From contig CM038214.1 of assembly GCA_021442155.1 (NCBI GenBank), positions 144,060,488-144,124,487 of the forward strand: a stretch of 64,000 bases of DNA, read 5' to 3'. Numbering within the stretch: the stretch's first letter is position 1; every line of letters starts with the position of its first letter. The translations under genes were made by a program, and so were the position numbers. Source of the DNA: Cymbidium sinense. Its lineage: Eukaryota; Streptophyta; Magnoliopsida; Asparagales; Orchidaceae. This document shows positions 1 to 11,575 of this stretch, in pieces. Below the pieces are notes generated by a model. That model was not told where the DNA came from, did no database searches, and saw only the letters and a list, made by a program, of their open reading frames with translations.

Positions 1-170
1 GGCCAGGTTTAGGGTTTAGGGTTTAGGGTTTGCTTAGGTTTTAGAGTTTAGGGTCAGGGTAAGGTTTAGGATTTTATGATTTAGGGTTGAGGGTAGTAGG
101 TTTTAGGTCAGTTTTACTTTAGGATTGAGGGTTTTAGGGTTTTTAAGATTTAGGGTTTAGGGTTTTTTTT
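1..170. repeat. Telomere-type TTTAGGG repeat, G-rich on plus strand
   Basis: The segment is made of TTTAGGG heptamers mixed with variants such as TTAGGG, TTTTAGGG and GTTTAGGA. It is the only place in the window where the G-rich strand is the plus strand; every later array is CCCTAAA on plus. It ends in a run of eight T at 163-170, which is the complement of the A-tail of the minus-strand LINE that follows. The repeats are too degenerate for an active telomere end, so this is an interstitial or decayed array. Confidence 0.95.
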
Positions 171-2150
171 GTGGAAAATTAGGGAAATTTTATTGCCACA
201 AAGAAAAGGTACAAAGTCCTTAGAGGTGACAAATCTCTAAGCTAATGCTCAAAGAGCTACAAAAGTCCTAAGGAGATAAGCCCCCTAGCTAATACAATAG
301 ATAATGAAAGAGCAAATAAAAAAAGAAATAGAGATCCACCAAAATAATCTCGACAATCAAAGAAACTTTTTGCTCCTTTTGAAACCAAAGACACCCAAAG
401 ACAAAAAAGTTTCCCAACATATACTAGAGATCTGCAACAAGCTTGTAAAAGGATGAGTACAGATAATGAAATAGTTAATTAATCATAAAATATAAGAGTA
501 GAAAGAAGTAAAAAAGATGAAGAAAAGGCTCAAGCGCAGTTATAATCATCTTAAGGAGCAGCACCATATGTAAGCATCCAAACTTCAAGTGAAAGGTTAC
601 AATTACATATAGTACTACCAGCTAAAAGGAGTGGGAAACATCAAGGCCATCATTGTCAGCATACCTCTTGTAGCACCTTATCTAATGACGATCATTGCAA
701 AAACTTGCATAAAACTTCAAACATCAAATATAACCACAAAACACCTAGTAGTCAGATATATTAAACTCAGGAAAGTAGATAAGGAGGTAACCTATCAGGA
801 AAGCATTAGACCAGAGGGAGCACTACCAAAGCCACCACCAAGAATTGCTAACACAGTTGCTAGGAGCAAACCTCACAATATGGGAAAAAGGGCTAAACAA
901 TGACCAAAAAAAGAAAAAATGAGGACCATAGTTGATAAGGTCATTCATTAAATGAACATGCAAAGAACCAGAAACAATACTATCCAGAGGAACAGTAAGA
1001 CTAACATCAAGAATGTTAGGAACCAAGGCAACCATCAAAAAAGGAAAGGGAAGAGGTTCAGCCATAGTCCAGAAATGAAAATCCCAGTAGGAAGAAACTA
1101 GAAGAGAAGAATGGGAAAGAAAGTAGTCGATTCTAAACATAGACTCAAAAAGATCAAGAAAATTATAACAAAGTAAATAATCTTTTGACCAATCCAGCTA
1201 GCTAGAGCACCCAATCTAAGCAGCCAGCAAGGAAGTCCACCCTGTAACCAAGACTGCCAAGGATTCAAATCAACAGACTTAGAACCATCAGGATGAAAGA
1301 TAGAAAGAGTCATCCAGTCACAAACATTGAATAAATCCCAAGGGAAAGCCGTAGACAATAGCCACCAATGCAAATCCAAGGATAAGAGAATCTAGTTTAA
1401 ACAGCTAGATACAACAACCAAAAATAGAAAAAGTAAGAGCCCTTTAGGATCACAAATAACCAAACACCTAGAGATAGTCGCAAACAAGAACCCCAATAGA
1501 GTCATCATCAGCTAAGTCCAAAAAACATCCAACCAGTAGTTTGCAACCTTCCAGTTCATAACACAAATTAAAAATAGAACCTCGGTATTACAGAAGGCAC
1601 ACCCAATATTCAGAAGATATAACAATCCAGAAGCATCCAACCATACACTCATCTAGAACAACACTAAAGAAAGGATAGATAGCCGCAGGAAAATTGTTCT
1701 CCAAGCTACAACCAAAAAATAAAGATCCCTCATGGTCACACAACTCCTCTTAATAGCAGGAGAAAAACCAAGAGAGAAAGGACAACCAAAAGCATCTGGA
1801 AAAACCATCATGATCAAACAACAAGGTGACAGATCATACAACAGAAGGTCATAAAAATAGCATAAGCAACACCCAAAGAGAAAAGCCACAACCGTGAAAA
1901 CACCAAGAAACAACCAACCATAAAATCGAAAATAAAAAGGCTACAGAGAGATCCAACCAATAAAGAGAACCACACCAACTAGAAGACAAGCAAAACCCAA
2001 CAACCTCCACCTGCTATAAATGCCTCTATAGGTTGGGAGAGAAAATAACCAGAAAATAAATATAATATCAAAAATCCAATAAATGGAAAGACAACCCTAA
2101 CCCATCCAAAGAATGGGAAGAAACCAAACTAGAAAATAAAAGTAGGCTTA
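171..2150 (-). other. LINE 3' region, about 2 kb, no recognised domain
   Basis: The region lies downstream of the RNase H stop on the minus strand and continues to the A-tail. It is T/G-rich on the sense strand and gives several hydrophobic open stretches, none of which I recognise. The matching region of the other LINE (49840-51940) shares patches such as the one encoding RFAP and SWWWLW (here about 823-900). Antisense open frames also exist in the same place in both copies. I treat it as a long 3'UTR unless conservation shows otherwise. Confidence 0.7.
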
Positions 2151-2159
2151 TGAGAAGAA

Positions 2160-2880
2160 AAAAATCAAGACCAAACTAGCAAAAGAGAAAACCAGAAGAA
2201 TACTTGGCCCCCAAATTGGAAAGAAAGTCAACACAAGAGTTGGCTTCCCTATAAATATGAGATATTTAAAAATCTAGGTTAGCAAGAAGCCTCCTAGTAT
2301 GATTAAGTAAATAATACACTTTAGTATTACCATGACCATAAGATTTGAGTAAATCTAAAAGAAGGAGAGAATCAACTTCAAACAAGATTTTATAAAAACC
2401 TTGTTATGAACAAATGGAAATGCCATGATGAAAGCCTTTAAGCTAACAAATAACACATAATAAGGCTCTAAAGGGGTAGTAATAGTAGATATAACCTTGC
2501 CACTATGATCTCTCAAAATCCCACCACAGCCGTAATAACCATTAGAAATCGAGCCATCAAGTTAACCTTAATGTAGTGATAATTAGGTTTAATCTAGTAT
2601 ATAATTTTCGGTAGGAGAGACATTACCTGGGGAAGGATAATCCCAAAATTCAAGACCAGACTTGCACCCTTTAAAACTAGAGTGAGTAAGAAGATTAGCT
2701 TTGAAAAGAGACAAAATTTTATATTTGGCTCTAGCAATAATATGAAGATAATTCATAGAAATATTACAATGCTTAGCATCATTTCTATCCATCCAAATAT
2801 ACCAAAGAATAGTAATAGTTAAAACAATTTTAACATGGGCCTTAGAAATATGGGAGAAACATGCTTCAAGAAGTTGCATA
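2160..2880 (-). pseudogene. LINE RNase H domain (RVT_3 type) and linker
   Basis: 2879-2589 is a linker open stretch (CNISMNYLHIIARAKYKI). From about 2560 the minus strand shows GYYGCGGILRDHSGKV, then EVDSLLLLDLL, and near 2200 REANSCVDFLSNLG. These match the plant LINE RNase H-like domain, including acidic residues expected to bind metal (the Asp of LDGS, the Asp of EVDS and the Asp of CVDFL). The domain removes template RNA during reverse transcription. In-frame stops separate the pieces. Confidence 0.85.
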
Positions 2881-2949
2881 ATAGAAAATAAACCATTAAA
2901 ATGGAAAGTATTAAAAATATTATCATACCAATTCTAGATTTTAGCAGTA

Positions 2950-3560
2950 ATAAGGCCATTCACAAAAACATGATCCACACTTTCAATGTGATAGAAACAT
3001 TGACATTTAGAGGGGAGATGGAAACCTCTTTTCATAAGAGTATCATCCATAGGGATATAATGCTTTAGAATGCGCCAAGTTAAAACTGAGAATGAAGTAG
3101 AGACACTAATATTCTAGATTTTAGTAAAAATCAAGGACTCTTGATATTTAAATATGATGAAATGCCAAACATCCTTAACAACAATATCTCTAAGAAGAAT
3201 TATTGAAGAGAATTTGTTCATTAGGGAAAGGATAAATTTTAAGGATTTGTCAATCACATTAGGAAAAGGATATTCAATTGAGCCACATCCCACTTATTAT
3301 GAGTAATTAACTAATTAATCTTAAGAATCACAGTGGAATGAGTATTGAGCAGGGAATCAATAGAGCCCTACCCTAGCCAATTGTCTTGCCAAAAGAAAGA
3401 GGAACTAGAATTGACACCCCAAGAAATTAAGTTCTCAGCATTCCATTTGATACTACAAAGTCTTCTTCACACAAGAGAATCCCCAAATTTGAAAGCACAA
3501 ATGAGGGGATGTTTGCCCTGACAATATTTAGCATGCATAAACTTTGACCAATAACTATGT
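2950..3560 (-). pseudogene. LINE ORF2 region after RT with zinc-finger (zf-RVT)
   Basis: The minus strand gives a recognisable stretch with IKWNAENLISWG, WQDNWLG and then KRGFHLPSKCQCFYHIES...HVFVNG. This is the Cys/His zinc-binding region (zf-RVT) that lies between RT and RNase H in plant LINEs. The same residues occur in the LINE at 48312-48960. Stops interrupt it. Confidence 0.8.
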
Positions 3561-4079
3561 TTATTTCTAATATTCCATCGCATTTTATAGGAAAAATAGT
3601 TAATAGAATCCTCTAAAGTTTTGCAACCCAAACCACCTTCAATAATAGGACCACAACAGTTGTGCTAACTAGCCCAATGTAATCATTTGATAGAAAAGTT
3701 AGATCCCTAAAAAAATTTATTAAAGAGTCTATTGATCTTTTTAATAATAGAACATGTAAGAACAACAGTAATAGATAGGCAGAGAGCAAAGGGTACTTTT
3801 GATCGATAAGTCTTCTAAAGAAAAGTAAATGGAACTCCCAAGAGGAGGTTTTCTTATTTATTTTTGAATATCTTCATCAAATAAAGAAGATCTTTTGTTC
3901 CCCATATAAGGGAGTCCTGATACTTGATAGGAGAATTTGATGAAAAACTTGTAATATTTTTATAGCATTGATCTTAGATAAGGAAATAGAAGAGCTAGTA
4001 ATAAAATAACTTTATCAAGATTAATATTCAAGCCACTCGCAAAAAAAAATAGTTAAGAACTTACACAATTTTTAATATA

Positions 4080-4832
4080 AAGAGTAGAGGCATTACAAAA
4101 TATAATGAAATCTTCAACAAAACTAAGGTGAGAAATGGGAAACCCACCAATAGTTCTGTAGTACATGTTAGGCATTCTACTAAACATTTATTGAATACAT
4201 CTAGAATGATATTCCACAATAATAATGAAAAGGGTAGGAGAGAGAGGGTCCCCTTGCCTTAGCCCATGAGAAGAAGAGAAGAAACCATGCACTTCACCAT
4301 TGAGGAGCAAAGAAAACAAAGAATTCTCAATCCCATTTTTAATTAAAGCAATAAATTGGTTAGAGAATCCAAATAAAGCCAAAATTTTATATAGGAAAAC
4401 CTAACCAATATTATCATAAGCTTTGGAAATGTCAAGCTTAAAAAGCTGGTTTCCATCGGGAACATTGGCATTTAAGTCATGGATCATCTCTTGGTCTAAA
4501 AGAACATTATCAGAAATGGATCTCCTTTAACAAAATGGTTTGATGGGGAGATAATTTTAGAAAGCAAGATAGTCAAGCTTTTAGCCAAAATTTTATAAAT
4601 ATGTTTATTAAAAAAAAGGAGTAAAGGCTAATCAGCCTAAAATCACTCCAAACTTTAAGATTGTCTTTTTAGGAATTAAAATAATGGAGGTGCTAGCAAA
4701 ATATTTAGGAAGGGTACTACCCTTAATGAAATCAAGGATAGCTTTAGCTAAGTCCTCTTTAATGATAATCCAACATTTTTGGAAAAAGTGGGTAGTATAA
4801 TAATTAGGACTAGCCACAGAGTCTTTATTCAT
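4080..4832 (-). pseudogene. LINE reverse transcriptase domain, broken
   Basis: The domain can be followed on the minus strand through several frames. 4832-4632 has the RT entry region with FFQKCWIIIKEDLAKAI and SIILIPKK. About 4455-4407 has FKLDISKAYD (the first catalytic Asp). 4382-4188 has [10 protein letters not shown] and FIIIVEY. About 4125-4105 carries FVED where the YADD catalytic pair is expected, so one of the two aspartates is changed to Glu. RT would copy element RNA at a nicked chromosomal target. The stops, frame changes and altered YADD box make it inactive. Confidence 0.9.
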
Positions 4833-5648
4833 ACTCTACAAAGTATCAATAATTTCAGACTCAGAAGGTAAGGAAGAAAGCATAATGTTACCATCATCAA
4901 AAATAAGACTAGGAATAACTTCAGGTCAAGAAATATCATCATAAGCAACATTTTTATTCAGAATCTATTTATAAAAATAGTAGAATCAATAAGCTCCTTT
5001 TATCCAACACCAAACTCCATCATTAATTTTCATTTTGTGAATGTGATTTATAGCCTTTTTTTCTTTTAACAATGGCATGAAAATATTTAGTATTATGATC
5101 ACCATTAGAGATCCATTTCATAGAAGCTTTTGCCAATAGGTCTCCTCCATTTCTTGAAAACATGTTAACCTATCTTTGTGAGCCAACAAATGAATTTTAG
5201 AAGGATCATTAACAACAACATCTTCCAAAACTATAACCTCATTCTCCATATCTTTGATATTGACAAAAGTTTTGAAATAATGTTAATTCCACCAAGTAAG
5301 GCATTGTTTAAGCCTTTTAATTTGAACCATAATCTCATCCCAAAATAGAATCATCGATGAAGAGTTCACCCAGTTAGTAGCAACAACATCCAAAATTTAT
5401 CATACATGAACCACATATTTTGGAAGAGAAAAAGGGATAGGGAGGAGGATTTACTAAATAAATTTCACAAAGTGATAAGCAAGGGAGAATGGTCCAAAGG
5501 GTTCTCGCTTAAGTGCTAATGTAAGTAGGGAGAATATTAATCCATAAATGATTAAAAAGAATTGAATCTAGCTTTTGTCAGAGTCTATAATTATTCAGAG
5601 TAATTTGAGACCCACTAAAGCCAATATGAATAAGATGAAAATCAAGGA

Positions 5649-5890
5649 TCATGTTATTAAAATCTTCCAGAAAATAAGTTGAGCATTACCACCAACCTTA
5701 GAGGAAGATGAGATAGTATTAAAGTCCCCACCCACAAACCAAGGAGCATCAATAGAAGAAGTAAAACTAATAAGATCCTTCCAAAGAAGCTGTCTACCAT
5801 TTCTATTACAAGAAGCATAAAAAATGAGCCAAAACAACACCAATTATCATAAGTAATCTTAACATTCACAACTTGGGATAAATCATCCAA
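5649..5890 (-). pseudogene. LINE ORF2 endonuclease, central part
   Basis: Two overlapping minus-strand frames carry the continuation of the endonuclease. One includes PWFVGGDFNTI, the conserved GDFN motif that contributes catalytic Asp and Asn residues in exonuclease-endonuclease-phosphatase folds. The switch between the frames shows a frameshift inside the domain. It lies between the N-terminal endonuclease piece (about 6120-5988) and the RT remnants, as expected for ORF2. Confidence 0.88.
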
Positions 5891-5987
5891 AACCTACAGA
5901 ACATAGGGACTATTCCAAAAAATCCAAATTTTATTGCTCGAGTTAGCAAAAAAAATTAGAAAACCAATCATTCTAACAAAAGAAAAG

Positions 5988-6233
5988 TTATAAGGAAAGA
6001 ATAAAAGGTTCCAAAATAGCCAAAAAGGAAACGTTATGAGAATGAACTAAATTTCTAATTCTATTTATAACATAGAAAGTACCAATCCCTCTCACATTCC
6101 AAATTAAGAAAGAAACCATTTCTTTTTGGGCAGAAAAGCCAGATCCATTAACTCTGGAAAAGGTAGGAAACTTAGTTTTAGGAGTTTTATTTTTCTTTCT
6201 AAAAACCATTTGTAATTTATTAGTCATATCCAC
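5988..6233 (-). pseudogene. LINE ORF2 endonuclease, N-terminal part
   Basis: An 81-codon open stretch holds, from about residue 39, a segment reading MVSFLIWNVRGIG followed by a conserved region ending FLAILEPF. This is the typical opening of the apurinic/apyrimidinic-type endonuclease of plant LINEs, which nicks target DNA for target-primed reverse transcription. The preceding residues (rich in K, P and S) probably belong to the ORF1 end or the ORF2 leader. The frame is lost downstream. Family assignment is firm from the motif; activity is excluded by the breaks. Confidence 0.88.
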
Positions 6234-6303
6234 AACATCACCTTCCGATAAAGATCGTTAGGTATGTTTGGAATAACACATTTAAAACCTAAACCTAAAC
6301 CTA

Positions 6304-6334
6304 AAATAAAATTTTCCTAATTTCCATAAAAAAA
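6304..6334 (+). mobile_element. Isolated LINE 3' end remnant, opposite strand
   Basis: This short piece aligns with the last bases of the LINE at 171-6283 (read on minus) almost base for base: AATAAAATTT, then a C/T-rich patch, then TTTCCA and a run of A. It too is followed directly by CCCTAAA. It sits on the plus strand, head-to-head with the minus-strand LINE, separated by about 20 bases of CCTAAA repeat. It is either a drastically truncated insertion or one side of an inversion breakpoint. Confidence 0.75.
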
Positions 6335-8862
6335 CCCTAAAACTAACCCTAAATATACAACCCTAAACCTACAACCCTAAACCCTAAACCCTAAAAAGTC
6401 ATAAACCCTAAATCCTAAATTAACCCTAAATCCTAAACCCTAAACTCTAAACACTAAATCTTAAACCATAAACCCTAAACCCTAAACCATAAACCCTAAC
6501 CGTAACCCTAAACCTTAAACCCTAAATCCTAAACACTAAAATACTAAAACCATAAATCATAAACCTTAAACTAACCATAAACCCTAAACCCAAAATTTTT
6601 AAAAACCTAAATCCTAAAGTCTAAACCCTAAACCCTAAATCCTAAAACCTACAACCCTAAACCCTAAACCCTAAGCCCTAAAATTTACAAACCTAAACCC
6701 TAAACACTAAACCCTAAACTCTAATCCCTAAATCCTAAAATCTTAAAACCTAAAAACCTAAACTTAAACTAAATAAAACCTAAAAATAAAATAAATAAAA
6801 AACCTAAATCTAAATAATATAAAAAATAAAATAAAAAATAAAAAACCTAAACTAAACCTAAACCTAAACCCAAAAATAAATAAAATAAAATAAAATTAAA
6901 ATAAAATAAATAAAAAACCTAAACAAATGAAAAATAAAATTAACCCAAGAATAAAAAACCTTAATAAAATAAAAACTAAACTTAAAATAAAATTAAAAAA
7001 ACCTAAAATAAAATAAAATAAAAATCTAAAAATAAAACTTAAAAATAAATAAACAATAAAACCTAAACCATAAATTAAAAAAAATAAACCTAAAATAAAA
7101 ATAAAATAAACAAAATAAAATAATCCTAAACCTAAACCTAAACTAAAAAATAAAACCTAAAAATAAACCTAAAACCTAAACATAAAGATGTAAAATAAAA
7201 ACTTAAACCTAAACCTAAAAATAAAAAATAAAACCTAAACCTAAATAAATAAAATAAAAATAAAACTCAACTAAAAAATAAACCTAAACCTAAAACTAAA
7301 CCTAAAAAATAAACTAAAATAAAAAACCTATACTAAAACAAATAATATAAATTAGATAAAAATAAAAAATAAATCTAAATAAAAATAAAAATAAAGTAAA
7401 CTAAAATAAATAAAAAATAAACTAAATATACTAGATAAACCTAAACCCACCGGTTTACAGAATTTTTAAAAAAAGGCCTTAAGCCCTAAATCTTAAACCC
7501 AAAAATCTAAACCGTAAACCTACAACCCTAAACCCTACTCCCTGAAAAACCCTAAACCATAAACCCTAAACCCTAACCCTAAACCCTAAACCCTAAAACC
7601 CTAAACCTAAACCTAAATAAAAACAAATAAGAAAACCCTAAACACTAAACCCTAAACCTACAACCTACAACCCTAAACCCTAAACCCCAAACCCTAAACC
7701 CTAAACTTAAACCCTAAACCCTAAACCCTAAAACCTAAAAAAACCTACACCTAGAAAACAAACCTAAAAAATATAAACTAAATTATATAAAAATAAAATA
7801 AATACCTAAACTAAAACTTAAACCTAAACCTTAAAATAAAATAAAATAAATAAAAATAAACTAAAATAAAATAAATAAAAACCTAAACTAAACTAAAAAA
7901 AATAAAATAAACCTAAGAATAAAAATCTAAAAAAAAATAAAAACTAAACGTAAAATAAAAATAAATAAACCTAAAATAAAATAAAATAAAAACTAAATAA
8001 AACCAAAACCTAAAAATTAAACCTAAAAATAAAACCTAAAAAAAATAAAATAAACCTAAACCCTAAACTAAAAAAACCTAAACCTAAAAGAAAAATACAA
8101 TAAACAAAATAAAATAAACATAAACCCTAAACTAAAATAAACTAAACAAAAATAAATAAAACCTAAACCTAAACCTAAACTAAATAAAATAAAATAAATT
8201 AAAAATATATCTAAACCTGAACAAAAAAATAATACCTAAAAATATACCTAAAATAAAAACCTCTCTCAAAAACCGAAAAAAGTAAAGTAAAAACATTAAC
8301 CTAATCCTAAAATTAAAAAAAATAAAATGTAAACCTAAAAAATAAAATTAAAATAAAACTCAACTAAAAAATAAACCTAAACCTATAAACCTAAACCTAT
8401 AAAATAAACTAAAATAAAACTAAACTAAAAAATAAAAAATACATAAAATAAATAAAAATTAAAAATTAACTTTAATAAATATAAAAAATAAAGTAAACGA
8501 AAATAAACAAAAAATAAACTAAATATACTAAATATATCTAAACTTACCAGTTTACTTAATTTTTAAAAAAATAGAACTTAAACCCAAAATTCTAAACCCT
8601 AAACCCTAAACCTACAACCCTAAACCATAAATCGTAAACCTTACACCTTAAAACCCTAAACCCTAAACCCTAAAAGCATAAACCCTAAAACCCTAAACCT
8701 TAAACCCTAAACCCTAAACCCTAAACCCTAACCCTAAACCTTAAACCCTAAACCCCAAACCCTAAACCTAAACCTAAACTAATGTAACTAAATAAATTAA
8801 AAAATAAACCTAAACCCTTAAACCTATTAAACCTAAACCTAAACCCAAACCTCAACCCTAAG
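6335..8862. repeat. Degenerate CCCTAAA satellite
   Basis: The array alternates between near-canonical CCCTAAA blocks (about 6340-6770, 7490-7740, 8580-8770) and A-rich blocks built of AAATA, AAAATAAAAT and CCTAAA hexamers. A junction motif resembling CCACCGGTTTAC...AATTTTTAAAAA marks the return to heptamers at about 7441 and 8541, 1100 bases apart. No coding sequence is visible. Confidence 0.95.
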
Positions 8863-9179
8863 AATGGGCAGAACCTTGAAGCCAAGAACATCACCATCTA
8901 CCAGGCTCAATCTAGATCTGGCTGTGGAGGTGAAGGCAGACGCAACAGTTATCATAGTGGTGGTGGGGGATCTAGTGGTACTGGAGGATATGGAGGTGGT
9001 GGTCGAGCAAATTATGGAGGAGGAGCAATGGTGGTTGATCTAGAGTAGCTGGTGGATATGTGTGCTCATTTTTTATCTATGTCATCACTTGTGTCTTGGA
9101 AAACTTGGTGTGTTACTTGGTTGATGAAATCTAAAAGAAGAAATGTTTAATCTAAATTTATCATCTATTAAAAAAAAAC
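8863..9179 (+). pseudogene. Glycine-rich RNA-binding protein 3' fragment, copy 1
   Basis: From AAT at 8863 the frame reads NGQNLEAKNITIYQAQSRSG and then a glycine-rich tail with SGGGGSSGTGGYGGGG, to a TAG at 9046-9048 (61 codons). This is the end of an RRM followed by the glycine-rich domain of plant class IV GRPs (GRP7/8-like), which bind RNA. The RRM start with both RNP motifs is absent. The usual C-terminus (SRGGGGSDGNWRN in copy 6) has been deleted, and the sequence jumps into the 3'UTR at about 9049. The 3'UTR ends in an A-run at about 9170-9179 before CCCTAAA. It is open but has no start or promoter; a fossil fragment. Confidence 0.88.
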
Positions 9180-11440
9180 TAAAAACCCTAAACCTTAAAT
9201 TAAAACTTGAACTTGAAGCCTAAAACCTAAACCCAAAACCCAAAATCCTAAATTTTAAAAACTCTAAACCCTAAACTCTAAGCCCTAAAACCCTAAACCC
9301 TAAACCCTAAACCCTAAAACTTAAATCCTAAACACTAAACCTTAAACCCTAAACCCTAAACTGTAAACCCTAAAAGAAATATAATAAGTTAAAAATAAAA
9401 TAAAATAAACCCTAACACTAATACCTAAACCTAAACCCTAAACACTAAACCTAAACAACCTAAACCTTAAAATCCTAAACCCCAAACCAAAAACCCTAAA
9501 CCCATAAAACCCTAAACCCTAAACCCTAAATGCTAAACCCTAAACCCTAAACCTAAACCCTAACCCTAAACTAAACCCTAAAACCCTAAACACTAAACCC
9601 TAAACTAGAACCTAAAACCTAAACTTGTAAAATAAATAAAACTCAAGTAAAAAAATAAACCTAAACTTAAAAAATAAACTAAAATAAAAAACCTAAACTG
9701 AAATAAATAAACTTGAAATAATTAAAATAAATTAAATGAAAAAAATAAATAAACCTAATTAAAAATATAGAATAAAATAAACTAAAATGAATAAAAAATA
9801 AATTAAATAAACTAAAAAAACCTAAACCTACCAATTTATTTAATTTAAAAAAACTCCAAAATATAAAACCTAAACCTTAAACACTAAATCTTAAATCTGA
9901 AACCCTAACCCCAAACCCTAAAACTAACCCAAAACCCTGAACCTAAACCTACAACCCTAAACCCTAAAAAAAATCCCTAAACCCTAAACCCTAAACACTA
10001 AATTATAACCATAACCCTAAACCTGAAACCCAAAACCCAAAATCATAAAACCCTAAACCATAAACCCTAAACCCTAAAGCCTAAACACTGAACCCTAAAC
10101 CCTGAACCTTAAACCTTAACCCTAAACCCTAAACCATAAAAACCTAAATCTTAAAACCCTAAATCCTAAACCCTAAACACTAAACACTAAACCCTAAATA
10201 CTTAAAAACCTAAAGCTAAAGTAAATAAAACTTAAAAATAAAATAAATCAAAAAACCTAAACATAAATAAAATAAAATAAAATAAAATAAAATAAAAACC
10301 CAAACTAAAACATAAACCTAAACCTAAAATTAAAATAAAATAAAAAATAAAGATAAAATAAAATAAAATAAATAAAAACCTAAACTAAACTAAAAAATAA
10401 AATAAACCTAAGAATGAAAAACCTAAATAAAATAAAACTAAACATAAAATAAAAATAAAATAGACTTAGAATAAAATAATATAAAAATTCATTAAAATCC
10501 TAAACCTAAAAATTAAACCTAAAAATAAAACCTAGAAATAAATAAAAAATAAAGCCTAAACCCTTAACTAAAAATAAAAACTAAACTTAAAATAAAAATA
10601 AAATAAACAAAAATAAAATAAACTTAATCTGAAACTAAAATAAATTAAATTTAAATAAATAAAACCTATGCTAAACCTAAAATAAACAAAAACAAAATCC
10701 TAAACTAAATAAAATAAAATAACTTAAAAGTAAACCTAAACCTAAACTAAAAAATAAAACCAAAAAATAAACCTAAAATGATAACCTAAAACTTAAACCC
10801 TAAACCTTAAACCCTAAAATGTTAAAAACCTGAACCTAAATTAAAAATCATATAAACCTAAACCTAAACTAAGATAAAATAAACTAAAATAAATTAAACC
10901 TAAATCTAAATTTAAAGTAAACTAAACCTAAACATAAACCTAAATTAAATAAAATAAAATTAATTAAAAATAAACCTAAACCTAAACTAAAAAATAAAAC
11001 CTAAAAATTAACATAAAATAAAAATCTAAAACCTAATCCTAAAAAAAGAACCTAAACCTAAACCTAAAAATAAAAAATAAAAGCTAAACCTAAGAAATAA
11101 AGTAAAAATGAAACTAAACTAAAACCTAAACCTAAACCTAAACCTAAATCTAAAAAATTAATTAAAATAAATAAACATAAAAAAATTGAACTAAACTAAA
11201 TAAAAATAAAAATAAACTTAAATAAAAATTAAAATTAAAATAAACTAAAATAAATAAAAAATAAACTAAATAAACTTAAACCTACAAGTTTAATTAAAAA
11301 TAAAATAAAAAAAAAACCCTAAACCCTTAACTCTAAAACCCTAAACAACCTAAAGCATAAACACTAAACCCTAAAACTTAAACCCCAAACCCTAAACTCT
11401 AAATCCTAAAGCCTAAACCCTAAACCCTAAACCCTAAACC
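9180..11440. repeat. Degenerate CCCTAAA satellite
   Basis: CCCTAAA-rich blocks (about 9180-9620, 9880-10200, 11310-11440) alternate with A-rich AAATAAAAT/CCTAAA blocks. Junction motifs at about 9820 and 11281 mark unit ends, with spacings of about 1280 and 1460 bases. The array passes directly into the 5' end of a LINE at 11441. Nothing coding is visible. Confidence 0.94.
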
Positions 11441-11575
11441 CATCTCTCTCACGCCCCTCTAATTTTGTTATTTTGTGTTCCAATATTCTTACGGTTTGGA
11501 GATTTTGGGCCACTATCGCTCACCGCTTGATTATTTGTTTATGCTTCGCTTATGTGATTCTCACCGGATCATTGA

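Larger units (their letters stand above)
171..6283 (-). mobile_element. Decayed non-LTR retrotransposon (plant L1-clade LINE), ORF2 plus long 3' region
   Basis: Read on the minus strand, the element runs from about 6283 (5') to 171 (3'). In order it holds the start of an AP-type endonuclease, reverse transcriptase, the zinc-finger region after RT, an RNase H domain and about 2 kb of 3' sequence. The 3' end has an AATAAA signal about 18-25 bases before an A-tail, which passes directly into CCCTAAA repeat. Many stops and frameshifts break all domains. ORF1 is missing, so the copy is 5'-truncated at or just before the ORF1/ORF2 junction. The 3' sequence, zinc finger and RNase H are clearly related to the copy at 46764-51940. 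It is certainly inactive. Confidence 0.93.

Noticed and set aside
1..170. A real chromosome end
   Set aside because: The repeats are degenerate, point with G-rich strand into the window, and are followed by more than 60 kb of other sequence; an interstitial or decayed array fits better.
631..1913. Open frames on both strands in the LINE 3' region (631-903 plus; 823-1140, 1098-1379 and 1653-1913 minus)
   Set aside because: They lie in the long 3' region of a dead LINE, are hydrophobic without a recognised domain, and the same region in the other copy gives different frames.
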